From NCBI GenBank assembly GCA_031275995.1, contig JAISNY010000012.1, positions 1 through 64,000 on the forward strand: a stretch of 64,000 nt of DNA. The letters are read 5' to 3'. The stretch's first letter is position 1; the number at the start of each line of letters is the position of its first letter. Positions 21,261 to 30,740 of this stretch are shown piece by piece. The position numbers and the translations under genes were made by a program. The notes beneath the pieces were generated by a model. It ran no database searches. It was given only the letters and a program-made list of their open reading frames with translations, and was not told where the DNA came from. Source of the DNA: Oscillospiraceae bacterium. Lineage in GTDB: Bacteria > Bacillota > Clostridia > Oscillospirales > Acutalibacteraceae.

Positions 21261-22122
21261 TGCTTCCCTCAACATCCACGGCGGGAATAAAATTTTCCTG
21301 ATTTATGATCGTTCTACCATCTTCTGAATTGACAAATTCGAACCATTTCTTAAACAAAACATTTTCAAAATCTTTTAAAAAAATTTGCAAAAACGGCCGA
21401 ACGACCGGATAACCTCCCGAGATAATATTTTCCCGGTTGCAGGCCGCATCATCAACTTTAACCGATTTAGTTTTGCCCGAAACTGAAGCGAGAGAAACAT
21501 AACCAATAGCTCCTTCGTCGCTTCCTACTCTTGCAATTATATCGCCAGATTCCGGGTATTCAACATTATAACTAACTTCGGAACCCAACGAAAAAGCAGA
21601 TTGAAAACCTTTCCGTGTACCAGAAGATTCCTCTCTGCCGACAACCGTCACCGGGGCATCGAAATTTAAAAGTTCAGACCAATTCTTGACGTGGCCGTTG
21701 AATAAAGATTTAATTTGCGAAGAACTAAGATTTTCAACGGGGTTTTTCACATTAACTACTAGGGCAATTCCATCAAACGCAATTATACGCTTTTCAAATC
21801 TTTCCGGATTTTCATCAGGATTAAGATTGCGCGAAATATTACCCAAATCGATAGTGTGATTCAAAACCTCATTAACAGCGGCCCCGGAACCTGTTTCAGA
21901 ATGCTCAACCTTTAAGCCAAGATTTTTTTCCATAAAATCCTCAGACAAAACGCTAACAAGCTTGGACATAGAAGTTGAACCACCTAGCTTAAGTTTCATA
22001 GGGATAGGCTCCACGACGTCATCTACAGGCTCTATAATGCTGCATCCATAGCAAAATAAAGAGAAAAAAATTGCAAAAATGAAAACCAAAATTTTTTTAG
22101 TGTTTAACTCAAATCTCCACAT
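21250..22122 (-). CDS. pstS: Phosphate ABC transporter substrate-binding protein PstS
   Basis: LGGSTSMSKLVSVLSEDF, SETGSGAAVNEVLNHTIDLGNISR, VGREESSGTRKGF; lipoprotein-like N-terminus. Confidence 0.88.
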   Translation of the reverse strand: MWRFELNTKKILVFIFAIFFSLFCYGCSIIEPVDDVVEPIPMKLKLGGSTSMSKLVSVLSEDFMEKNLGLKVEHSETGSGAAVNEVLNHTIDLGNISRNLNPDENPERFEKRIIAFDGIALVVNVKNPVENLSSSQIKSLFNGHVKNWSELLNFDAPVTVVGREESSGTRKGFQSAFSLGSEVSYNVEYPESGDIIARVGSDEGAIGYVSLASVSGKTKSVKVDDAACNRENIISGGYPVVRPFLQIFLKDFENVLFKKWFEFVNSEDGRTIINQENFIPAVDVEGSNDG

Positions 22123-22210
22123 GGCGGAATTATAAATTTCTGCAGCTTAAGAGTCAATTACTAAAAACAACACAAGACGGACTGAAATAAACTTGTAAAA
22201 AAACAACGAT

Positions 22211-23023
22211 TTAATCTAGACTAGTGCGGCTGTTACGTCCTTCATGGTAAAGATACTGCTGAGCGACTCCAGCAAAAGGTCCAAAAAAATCACAAGCTTT
22301 ATTAGGAAAATATTTATTCAAAATACGCTTAATCCAAACATCTATAGGAAAAGCGTCAAGGCGATGCAGACCGTAAAGCATCACACAATTAGCTACTTTA
22401 GGGCCTACTCCGTTTACAATTTGCAATTGGCGACAGGCTTCACTAACCGAAAGCTGCGAAAGGGTATTGAATTCAATTTCGGCTCCGGCAACTTTTCTGG
22501 AGGCATCAATTATATATTTGGCTCTAAACCCAGCACGTAAGCATCTAAGTTCTTCCAATCCGGCATTTGCAAGTCTTTCTGGGCCAGGAAAAGAATATCC
22601 TCTGGAAATTTTTGTTCCAAATGCCTCGCAAAGACGAGAAATTATGCTTTTAATCCTTGGAATATTATTGTTTTGTGAAATTATAAACGAACAAAGAACT
22701 TCCCACGGATCCTGCTTCAAAATATGAATTCCACCATGAATTTTTGCCAGCCTAGCTAGAAAAGGATGAACCTCTGAAATATTCTTGATTATTTTTGAAT
22801 AATCGGTATTAAAATCAAAGTAGTCTCGCCAAATTTGCACGTCGGAATAATTTTCACAAACGGCCCAAACGTGATCTCCATCAAGTTGAATACTAACTTC
22901 TCTATTAAAAGCTACACCATTCCAATTTGTGCCATCAAAATCCCACCTAAAGCACTGTCCGCAATTGAGGGTTCTTTCAAGATCGAACTTAACGGCTGTA
23001 CCTTTATCTAGCCTAAAACGCAT
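22211..23023 (-). CDS. 8-oxoguanine DNA glycosylase (OGG1-like, HhH-GPD)
   Basis: LNCGQCFRWDFDG, SFIISQNNNIPRIKSIISRLCEAFG, LQIVNGVGPKVANCVMLYGLHRLDAFPIDVWIKRI. Confidence 0.88.
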   Translation of the reverse strand: MRFRLDKGTAVKFDLERTLNCGQCFRWDFDGTNWNGVAFNREVSIQLDGDHVWAVCENYSDVQIWRDYFDFNTDYSKIIKNISEVHPFLARLAKIHGGIHILKQDPWEVLCSFIISQNNNIPRIKSIISRLCEAFGTKISRGYSFPGPERLANAGLEELRCLRAGFRAKYIIDASRKVAGAEIEFNTLSQLSVSEACRQLQIVNGVGPKVANCVMLYGLHRLDAFPIDVWIKRILNKYFPNKACDFFGPFAGVAQQYLYHEGRNSRTSLD

Positions 23024-23050
23024 TTTAACATCTCTTCCTGAACCCTTAAA

Positions 23051-23761
23051 TTAAAAATAATTAAAACCAGCAATCTCTTCTCTTGAAATCTGCACGTCAC
23101 TTTTTATGATTCCTTGTAATATTTTAACAACCCGGAGCGGAAATTTCGAAACGACACTCATATCATGAGTAACCATTATAACCGTAGTCCCACGTTTATT
23201 AATTTCTGCAAGAAGCTCAACAATTTCATAAGACATAGAAGGATCGATATTACCGGTAGGTTCATCGGCAATTATGATACCAGGGTTGTTAACCAAAGCT
23301 CTAGCTAATCCAACGCGCTGCTTTTCGCCTCCCGAAAGTTCACAAGGAAAACGGTCGGCCTTGTCTTCGAGTGCTACAAGACCCAAAACGTAATTCACAT
23401 TCCGGGCAAAACTATGTGGACTCCTCCCAAAAATTCTCATGGCAAAAGCTACGTTTTCAAAGACAGTCATTTTTTCGATTAATCGAAAATCCTGAAATAC
23501 TATTCCGATAGTGCGCCGAAAATAAGGTACATCGCGACGCTTCATCTTAGCGAGACTAACGCCATTGACCAAAATGTCTCCGGAAGTTATATCTTCCTCC
23601 TTCAATATCATTTTTAAGAGGGTACTCTTTCCGGAACCTGACGCACCGGTAATAAAGACAAAATCACCGTCTTCTATTTTTAAGTTCAACCCACATAATA
23701 TCTCGTTTTCCGAGTCTCTGTAGCGTTTTCTTAAATTTTTTATTTCAATCACAAAATCCAC
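23051..23761 (-). CDS. ftsE: Cell division ATP-binding protein FtsE
   Basis: ABC ATPase: GASGSGKSTLLKMI, IGIVFQDFRLIEKMTVFENVAFAM, LSGGEKQRVGLARAL. Confidence 0.82.
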   Translation of the reverse strand: MDFVIEIKNLRKRYRDSENEILCGLNLKIEDGDFVFITGASGSGKSTLLKMILKEEDITSGDILVNGVSLAKMKRRDVPYFRRTIGIVFQDFRLIEKMTVFENVAFAMRIFGRSPHSFARNVNYVLGLVALEDKADRFPCELSGGEKQRVGLARALVNNPGIIIADEPTGNIDPSMSYEIVELLAEINKRGTTVIMVTHDMSVVSKFPLRVVKILQGIIKSDVQISREEIAGFNYF

Positions 23762-24056
23762 CGACTAAAAATAAAATTTTGTTCCCAAACGTTTCTTTAA
23801 GCACATTAACACCTAAGAAGTTTTACAATTTTTATAAATATAAATCAATAAACGATTTTTTGAAAAATATTTCGGCATGTAAAAAAACGATAAATTTAAG
23901 ATTGCTAGAAACGTTATTGATTTTTTTTAGTTTACATATAACTTATGAATTTGATTTTCAAAAATCAAAACTCATCATCACACAGGAGTGGCAATGTTTA
24001 GCCAGAAATTATGTTAGCAGTTGTTTGAAAATTTATTCAAAAATTAAAAAACAAAA

Positions 24057-24076
24057 CCGCCCGAAAATTCGGGCGG
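24057..24076 (-). terminator. Intrinsic terminator for hsp20
   Basis: CCGCCCGAA/TTCGGGCGG, then TTTTGTTTTTT on the minus strand. Confidence 0.85.
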
Positions 24077-24099
24077 CAAACTTAAAAACGGTTCACCTT

Positions 24100-24552
24100 T
24101 CACTCCGACGTAATCTCTATTACATTGTTATTGAGTTTGGGGTCGGGTTTCGGGTAGCTAACCGTGAGGATTCCATTCTTTAAACTAGCCCTAACGTCAG
24201 ATCGGTTTATTCCTTCGCCTACATGATAACTCCTTGAAACATTCTGCGAGCAACATTCAGAACGAATCAAAGTGCCATCTTGATTTTTCTTTTCACACTT
24301 ACCCTTTTTCTGAGCAGAAATTGTTAAAACACCCTTACCTAATTCCACTTTAATGTCCTCTAAGTCAAATCCGGGCAGCTCAACTTTCATCTCATAACCG
24401 GATTCGGTCTCTCGGATATCAGTGTTCATTCTGTGTAAAGAACTGATTCCGGAAAAAGGGAAGTGAAACAATGGATGATTAAAAGGTGATTCTAAGAAGT
24501 CGCCACCTCCATCACCTGCTCCATCAAAATTACGCAGCCAGTGCATAAGCAT
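24100..24552 (-). CDS. Hsp20/alpha-crystallin small heat shock protein
   Basis: DIRETESGYEMKVELPGFDLEDIKVELGKGVLTISAQKK...LKNGILTVSYPK. Confidence 0.93.
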   Translation of the reverse strand: MLMHWLRNFDGAGDGGGDFLESPFNHPLFHFPFSGISSLHRMNTDIRETESGYEMKVELPGFDLEDIKVELGKGVLTISAQKKGKCEKKNQDGTLIRSECCSQNVSRSYHVGEGINRSDVRASLKNGILTVSYPKPDPKLNNNVIEITSE

Positions 24553-24736
24553 TCTCCTCCTAAAAATAAATTCGGGGCAAAATTAATTTCGACTCCGAAC
24601 CCCTTTTATTATTATATACTAAAAAATAGCACTGTCAATACTAGAGTGCTAAAACGAAAAATAATAACTATGGAATTAATCAAATGCTTATTAATATTTA
24701 CGTGTTAATGTTTGATTCAAACGGGCACGACAACAT

Positions 24737-25645
24737 CTAGGGAACGATGCTTTCAAGAAGAACTTCATGTTTCAAAAAATCTTCGAAAGTAAAATTTCTG
24801 TCTTGATAAAACCATTTAGTATTTGGTTCACGTTTAAACCAAGTAATTTGTCTTTTGGCGTACCGTCGAGTCTTCATCTTTAATTCAGCGACAGCTTGAC
24901 TCAAAGAAATTTTTCCTTCTAAAAAAGGGATAAGCTCCTTATAACCAATAGCCATTCGCGCGGTCTTTGAAACATTAAAATTATCTTTTACAAACTTAAT
25001 TTCATTTATCAAACCGCTTTCGAGCATTTTTTCTACTCTTTCGTCAATCTTTTTATAAAGCTTTTTACGGTCAATATAATTAACTCCAATTCGAATTGCG
25101 TCGTAAATTGATTCAGAGGAAAGAGTCTTCGCAGCTTGAGAAGTTATAGAGATCCCAAAACTTTCATAAAAATCAAGTGCACGTTGCAATCTTTTAATAT
25201 CGTTTTTACAAATGGAAGCAGCACTACTGGGGTCAATTTTTTGGAGATTATCAAAGAGAACATCTGAAGAGCAATTTGAACGTTGCGCAGGAGCTGTAAC
25301 AAACTGATAATTTCTAATAAGCGCATCAATATAGAACCCTGTACCGCCAACAATTATCGGGATTTTTTTTTGCAAATTCAAATTTTCTATTATTAGCTTA
25401 GCTTTTTGGCAAAAATGCATAACACTATAATCTTCCGTAACCGGAAGACAATTTATTAAATGATGCTTTACCTGGGATAATTCTTGGTTAGTTGGCTTTG
25501 CGGTACAGATGTTGAATTCTTTATAGATTTGGATAGAATCCGCAGAAATAATTTCGCTTTTTAAAATTTTAGCCAAGTTAATTGCCAAAGCTGACTTACC
25601 TGTGGCAGTCGGACCAAAAATTGCAATTACTTTAATTTTTTTCAA
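24737..25645 (-). CDS. miaA: tRNA dimethylallyltransferase
   Basis: IAIFGPTATGKSALAINLAK, SADSIQIYKEFNICTAKPT, IIVGGTGFYIDALI, RYAKRQITWFKRE. Confidence 0.95.
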   Translation of the reverse strand: MKKIKVIAIFGPTATGKSALAINLAKILKSEIISADSIQIYKEFNICTAKPTNQELSQVKHHLINCLPVTEDYSVMHFCQKAKLIIENLNLQKKIPIIVGGTGFYIDALIRNYQFVTAPAQRSNCSSDVLFDNLQKIDPSSAASICKNDIKRLQRALDFYESFGISITSQAAKTLSSESIYDAIRIGVNYIDRKKLYKKIDERVEKMLESGLINEIKFVKDNFNVSKTARMAIGYKELIPFLEGKISLSQAVAELKMKTRRYAKRQITWFKREPNTKWFYQDRNFTFEDFLKHEVLLESIVP

Positions 25646-25651
25646 AATTAC

Positions 25652-27535
25652 CTACCTTAAAAAGTAACGGTCAAGTTCAGATTTTTTAATAAAAACATAA
25701 ATTGGTCTACCGTGAGGGCAACTTAAAAAATCAGGATTTTTATTCAAATCTTTAATTAGAGATAAAATCTCTTCGTTGGAGCTACATTTACCAGCCTTAA
25801 TTGCTGATTTACATGCGATACTGCTATACAATCTGTTAAGATTTGTAATATCAGGTTTCCCAAATTTAGATATATGGTTCAAAATTTCAGAAATTGAGTT
25901 TACGATATCCGCAACCTCGATGTAAGGAGGAACTGACCTTATAATAACCTTACAAAATCCAAAATCTTCAATTTCATAACCAATTTTAGAAAAAATACTT
26001 ACATTTTTAATTATCGAACTATATTCGTCCGCATCGAATGTAGTCACCAACGGGGAAACAAGCTCCTGAGAGCAAGCCTCAGGCGCGCGAGACTTTATCT
26101 TTTCGTATATAATTCGCTCGTGAGCGGCATGTTTATCAATTAAAAGCATTTCGCTATCGATTTGTGCTATTATATAACATTTAAAAATTTCACCTAAAAT
26201 TAGGACATTTTTTTGAAAATCGTAAACTTTCAGAAATTCATCATTAGTCATATCACAAAATTCTTTATTACCTTTTTGGATTTCTCTCAAATTTTGCGAA
26301 AAACTACTTGAATTTTTTGAAGCGCCAACTTCTGACTTGTTTTGAAAATCAGCAACGTTCAGGGCTTCGTTTTGCTGCTTGTCCACATCGTAAATTTCTG
26401 TATTATATTTGCGAATTCCTCCTATTTTTTGCAAACGAACATTTAATTTTTTAAAATCAATTCCTTCATTGACTCTAGCTACATCCCCTAAGGAATTTGA
26501 TAAACGATTTTCAAAATTCCTATCATTAAAATAAAAAAATCTTTTGTTATGGGTCAGCATTGCATTTTTTACCGAATCAAATACAGATGCAAAAACCATT
26601 TTTTCGTTCGCGAATCTTACCTCAATTTTTGACGGATGCACATTAACATCTACAGAATCCGGTACAACGCTGAGCCATAAAATACACGCGACAAACTTAC
26701 CCGATTGAATTTCCCCTTTGAACGCTTCTTCAAGTGCGGATGAGGCGATCGGAATTTTTACATGCCTTCCATTAAGAAAAAAGATCTGATGCGAACGGTT
26801 ACTTCTTATATTACGTGGATCACACACAAAGCCTTTAATATAAATATTATTAATATTATGCTCTACATAAATTAACTTTTTAAGAAAATCCTTACCGAAC
26901 ACACAAAAAATTACAGATTCCAAATTACAATCGCCCAAAGTTGAAAAAACTTCTTTGCCATCACGAACCAACTTGAAGGCAATTTCAGGGTGAGAAAGAG
27001 CAAGTTTTTCGGCTACCGACGATGCAAGATTACCTTCAGCTACATCTTTTTTCAAAAACTTCATTCGCGCAGGAGTGTTATAAAAGATGTCACGAACCAA
27101 AACACATGTACCCTTATTTGCGGCAAAGTCGCCAAAGAATAATTCTTCTCCACCAAAAACTTTATATTTAGTTCCTAAAAATTCACTGCCCGCAAGAGTA
27201 ATCAATTCAAAATTGGAAACAGCACAAATAGAAGCAAGCGCTTCACCACGAAACCCAAGTGTAGAAATTGCCTCAAGCTCACTTGCATTTTTGAGCTTAC
27301 TAGTAGCGTGATTAATAAGAGCAGATCTAACATCTTCACGAAGAATCCCACAACCGTCATCACTGACAGAAATCAATCGCTTCCCGTTACCGCGCAATTC
27401 TATAGTTATCCGCTTTGCGCCGGCATCAATTGAGTTTTCTACAAGCTCTTTGAGAACCGAAGCAGGTCGTTCAACAACTTCCCCTGCGGCAATTAAATTC
27501 ATGGTTTGTTTATCTAAAACTTTTATTAAACCCAT
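25652..27535 (-). CDS. mutL: DNA mismatch repair protein MutL
   Basis: AAGEVVERPASVLKELVENSIDAGA, DDGCGI, TLGFRGEALASI, VHPSKIEVRF. Confidence 0.96.
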   Translation of the reverse strand: MGLIKVLDKQTMNLIAAGEVVERPASVLKELVENSIDAGAKRITIELRGNGKRLISVSDDGCGILREDVRSALINHATSKLKNASELEAISTLGFRGEALASICAVSNFELITLAGSEFLGTKYKVFGGEELFFGDFAANKGTCVLVRDIFYNTPARMKFLKKDVAEGNLASSVAEKLALSHPEIAFKLVRDGKEVFSTLGDCNLESVIFCVFGKDFLKKLIYVEHNINNIYIKGFVCDPRNIRSNRSHQIFFLNGRHVKIPIASSALEEAFKGEIQSGKFVACILWLSVVPDSVDVNVHPSKIEVRFANEKMVFASVFDSVKNAMLTHNKRFFYFNDRNFENRLSNSLGDVARVNEGIDFKKLNVRLQKIGGIRKYNTEIYDVDKQQNEALNVADFQNKSEVGASKNSSSFSQNLREIQKGNKEFCDMTNDEFLKVYDFQKNVLILGEIFKCYIIAQIDSEMLLIDKHAAHERIIYEKIKSRAPEACSQELVSPLVTTFDADEYSSIIKNVSIFSKIGYEIEDFGFCKVIIRSVPPYIEVADIVNSISEILNHISKFGKPDITNLNRLYSSIACKSAIKAGKCSSNEEILSLIKDLNKNPDFLSCPHGRPIYVFIKKSELDRYFLR

Positions 27536-27536
27536 T

Positions 27537-28454
27537 TTATTTTGGTTCTATAATTTTCAATAATTTTTTAAAATATTGAGGTAAATCACTAAGAAAAACC
27601 AAATATTTCTTAGTTGTAGGATGAAAAAATCCGATTTTTTTTGCATGCAAACACTGTCCTTTAAGAAATTTAAAATTATTGCTATTTCCGTATAAAATAT
27701 CGCCGACTATCGGATGGCCAATATAGGCCATATGCACACGAATTTGATGGGTTCTTCCTGTCTCTAATTTTAACCTTACGTGAGTAAACTTATCAAAATT
27801 ATGCAGAACTTCATAATGAGTAACTGCCATTTTAGAATTTTTTTCAGTAACCGCCATCTTTTTTCTATGCAAAGGGTGTCTACCTATCCTGGCATTAATG
27901 TTACCCGAGACATCTTTTATGGATCCATCGACCACAGCCTCATATTCACGTTCGAGAGAATGATTTCTAATTTGCTCAGAAAGACAAATATGAGATTTAT
28001 CATTTTTAGCTATTATCAACAAACCACTTGTATCCTTATCTAACCTGTGCACGATGCCTGGTCTAATTTCGCCATTGATACCGGAAAGATTATCTTTTCG
28101 ATGGAATAAAAGCGCATGAACCAAAGTTCCAGTAAAATTACCAGGTGCAGGATGTACAACTAACCCTTTGGGTTTATTAATAACCATTAAATCTTTATCT
28201 TCATAAACAACATCAATTGGTATCTCCTGAGGAATCAAATCAACTTTCGAAAGTTTTTCTGGCAAAACAATTATAAAATCATCTAAACAAACTGAATAAT
28301 TTTTCTTAAATATTGTTCCATTGACCGTCACGTCACCTTTTTTTATCATGTTAGAAACACGTGAACGACTGACATTTAAGCTTTCAGAAAGAAAAACATC
28401 AAGCCGTTTGCCGACGGAAAAAGAAGGAACCCTAAAAAAATCTTGCATTTCCAA
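27537..28454 (-). CDS. rluD: RluA/RluD family 23S rRNA pseudouridine synthase
   Basis: S4-like N-terminus, IVHRLDKDTSGLLIIAKND, ETGRTHQIRVHMAYIGHPIVGDILYG. Confidence 0.93.
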   Translation of the reverse strand: MEMQDFFRVPSFSVGKRLDVFLSESLNVSRSRVSNMIKKGDVTVNGTIFKKNYSVCLDDFIIVLPEKLSKVDLIPQEIPIDVVYEDKDLMVINKPKGLVVHPAPGNFTGTLVHALLFHRKDNLSGINGEIRPGIVHRLDKDTSGLLIIAKNDKSHICLSEQIRNHSLEREYEAVVDGSIKDVSGNINARIGRHPLHRKKMAVTEKNSKMAVTHYEVLHNFDKFTHVRLKLETGRTHQIRVHMAYIGHPIVGDILYGNSNNFKFLKGQCLHAKKIGFFHPTTKKYLVFLSDLPQYFKKLLKIIEPK

Positions 28455-28514
28455 AGTCGTACTGACATCACATCCATAATTTATGTTTCATGCTCAGCCG
28501 TTTACCTATGATTC

Positions 28515-28994
28515 CTAAATTTGAGCCGACACCATATCCATAACTTGCATTTCACGTTCTCTCATTCGAGCTTGTTCGATACTGCTCAATTCATGATCAT
28601 AACCTAACAAATGCAAAGCTCCGTGAACAACAAGAGAAACTACTTCCATCTGAAGACTACGGCCATAAAGACTAGCCTGTTCAGCTGCTTTTTCAATAGA
28701 AACAACAATGTCTCCTAAAATTTTAGCACCAGTTTCCTTATTAACATCATAATTATCATTTTCCCCCATAGGGAATGCAATCACATCAGTAGTAGTGTCA
28801 CGACCAAAATACTGTCTATATAGACCAGTCATGTATCCATTATCCACAATAGTCACGCTCAGTTCAGCAGAACCTTTAAAATTTTCCATCCTCAAAACTG
28901 CATTACAAGCACGCCTAACAGCAAGCCTGAAGCCTGTGGGTATTTTAAATACATTTTGTCTGTTAACTATTACAATTTTGTACATATCTGCCAT
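28515..28994 (-). CDS. ybeY: Endoribonuclease YbeY
   Basis: RDTTTDVIAFPMGE, LGDIVVSIEKAAEQA, LVVHGALHLLGYDHE. Confidence 0.94.
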   Translation of the reverse strand: MADMYKIVIVNRQNVFKIPTGFRLAVRRACNAVLRMENFKGSAELSVTIVDNGYMTGLYRQYFGRDTTTDVIAFPMGENDNYDVNKETGAKILGDIVVSIEKAAEQASLYGRSLQMEVVSLVVHGALHLLGYDHELSSIEQARMREREMQVMDMVSAQI

Positions 28995-29035
28995 AAAACA
29001 ACAATGACCCTCCTGAAAATAGGAACTTCAAAATG

Positions 29036-29473
29036 CTATCTTTTCGAAAACTGCGGACGCTTTCTTGCTGCCTTAAGACCATATTTTTTCCGCTCTTTCA
29101 TGCGGGGGTCACGAATGAGGAAACCGGCTTTTTTAAGTTGTAATCTCAACGATTCTGAATCGAATTCAAGAAGCGCCCTTGCAACGCCATGACGAATCGC
29201 ACCGGCTTGGCCCGAAAAACCGCCTCCCCTCACATCGCAAACCACATCGAATTTTTCGTTAACACCAACAAGTTCAAGTGGCTGTCTCACAACGTAACGG
29301 AGAACTCCAAGACCAAAATAATCATCTATATGGCTGCCATTAATTAAAATTTTTCCAGTACCTTCACTATAGAGCCTTACTCTCGCAACAGAACTCTTCC
29401 TTCGTCCTGTACCATAAAAATACGGACGTTTTTGATAGTTAAGATTGTGATACTTACCCAATTCAGCCGCCAT
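29036..29473 (-). CDS. rpsI: 30S ribosomal protein S9
   Basis: [29 protein letters not shown]...[25 protein letters not shown]. Confidence 0.96.
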   Translation of the reverse strand: MAAELGKYHNLNYQKRPYFYGTGRRKSSVARVRLYSEGTGKILINGSHIDDYFGLGVLRYVVRQPLELVGVNEKFDVVCDVRGGGFSGQAGAIRHGVARALLEFDSESLRLQLKKAGFLIRDPRMKERKKYGLKAARKRPQFSKR

Positions 29474-29926
29474 TTAATTCGCCGTCCTCATTTTTTTAAT
29501 ATAAGACCACTTTTCAAGTTTTTGAGCTTCGAATCCAACAGGCTCACCTTTAATAACTCTCAAGCGAGTAAACTGCTTCCGACCCAACGTCGTAGAAGGA
29601 AGCATCCCCTTGACAGCAAAATTCAGCGCCCTCTCGGGGGAAGACTCCATAAGCTTAGAATAGCTAATTGTTCGCACATGCCCAATATAACCAGTATGAT
29701 ATTTTCGAACTTTTCGCTCACGTTTCTTCCCGGTTAATAAAACTTTTTCACAATTTTTTATGACCACAAAATCACCGCAATCAACGTGCGGCGCAAAAAT
29801 CGGACGTACCTTCCCGCGTAAAATTAAAACCACCTGAGCACACAAACGACCCAGCGGCACGCCGGCGGCGTCCAGGACATACCATACTCGACTAATCGAT
29901 TCCTTTTTCGGCATATAAGTTGACAT
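29474..29926 (-). CDS. rplM: 50S ribosomal protein L13
   Basis: WYVLDAAGVPLGRLCAQVVLILRGK...VDCGDFVVIKNCEKVLLTGKK. Confidence 0.96.
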   Translation of the reverse strand: MSTYMPKKESISRVWYVLDAAGVPLGRLCAQVVLILRGKVRPIFAPHVDCGDFVVIKNCEKVLLTGKKRERKVRKYHTGYIGHVRTISYSKLMESSPERALNFAVKGMLPSTTLGRKQFTRLRVIKGEPVGFEAQKLEKWSYIKKMRTAN

Positions 29927-30215
29927 AAACTCCCCCCATAGTTAGGACACCTCTCATCTGCCATTTTACTACTCACCCAGTAACATGTCAAGCTTCCGTT
30001 AAAATCGCAGTAACGCCAAAACTTTTTTAACCTTTTTCTTGCTTCTGCATTTTGATGCATACCATCATATTTTGCACTATTTTTCGCAGTTTTATGTTCA
30101 CTCAAAAAATAAATAAAAAGCACAAACCATACTAATGTTTGTACTTTTTATCAAAACCATCACAAAACAAGCCAATAAACTGCTTTTTCATGAAATTAGA
30201 TTATGGCTCTAAATC

Positions 30216-30500
30216 TCAAACCATTAAGCCAGCTGCTGGAACAATAGCAGAAACCGCAAGAGTTACAACTGAAACTAAAACTGCACCAAAGGGCAAAAAC
30301 AAACTGCCAAACATACTACCTGTAAAGGCCGCAACCTCAAAAGCATGACACCCAATAGTAGCAGCGGCCGCCACAGAAGAAACTGCAGAAACACCTGCCA
30401 GTACCGGCTGAACCTCCAACGCGTTAACAACTGGAAAGAATGCCGTTAAAGACGCCAAAACTGCAGCAACTAACGAACTCTTAACTAAAGAAACCTTCAT
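30216..30500 (-). CDS. Small exported hydrophobic protein of unknown function
   Basis: MKVSLVKSSLVAAVLASLTAFFPVVNA signal-peptide-like, then an Ala/Val/Gly-rich ~68-aa body; ribosome site and promoter upstream. Confidence 0.6.
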   Translation of the reverse strand: MKVSLVKSSLVAAVLASLTAFFPVVNALEVQPVLAGVSAVSSVAAAATIGCHAFEVAAFTGSMFGSLFLPFGAVLVSVVTLAVSAIVPAAGLMV

Positions 30501-30530
30501 CAAGAAACACCCCTTAAAAAAATTCAAGTT

Positions 30531-30563
30531 TCAAGATCAATCGTATTACGATTAAGATCTTGA
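30531..30563 (-). promoter_or_regulatory. 33-nt dyad near predicted transcript 5' end
   Basis: TCAAGATC-AATCGTA-T-TACGATT-AA-GATCTTGA: two exactly complementary arm pairs. Confidence 0.75.
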
Positions 30564-30575
30564 TACCAATACAAT

Positions 30576-30604
30576 ATTGTATAAAAGATCTTATAATTTG
30601 TCAA
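30576..30604 (-). promoter_or_regulatory. Sigma-A promoter for small exported protein
   Basis: Minus strand: TTGACA, 17-nt spacer, TACAAT. Confidence 0.7.
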
Positions 30605-30740
30605 TAATTTATTTTCTAAAGAGCCATTATATATTCATAGCCTTCTCTAGATGATCTTTTGGTCTTGTATGCAAAACCTACGCACTACACACACAAAACC
30701 AGTTACAGCGAAGTTTATTCACTCGTGCCCAAAAAATTGT

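Noticed and set aside
23779-24183. 134-aa plus-strand ORF
   Set aside because: Overlaps the hsp20 gene and its terminator; composition random.
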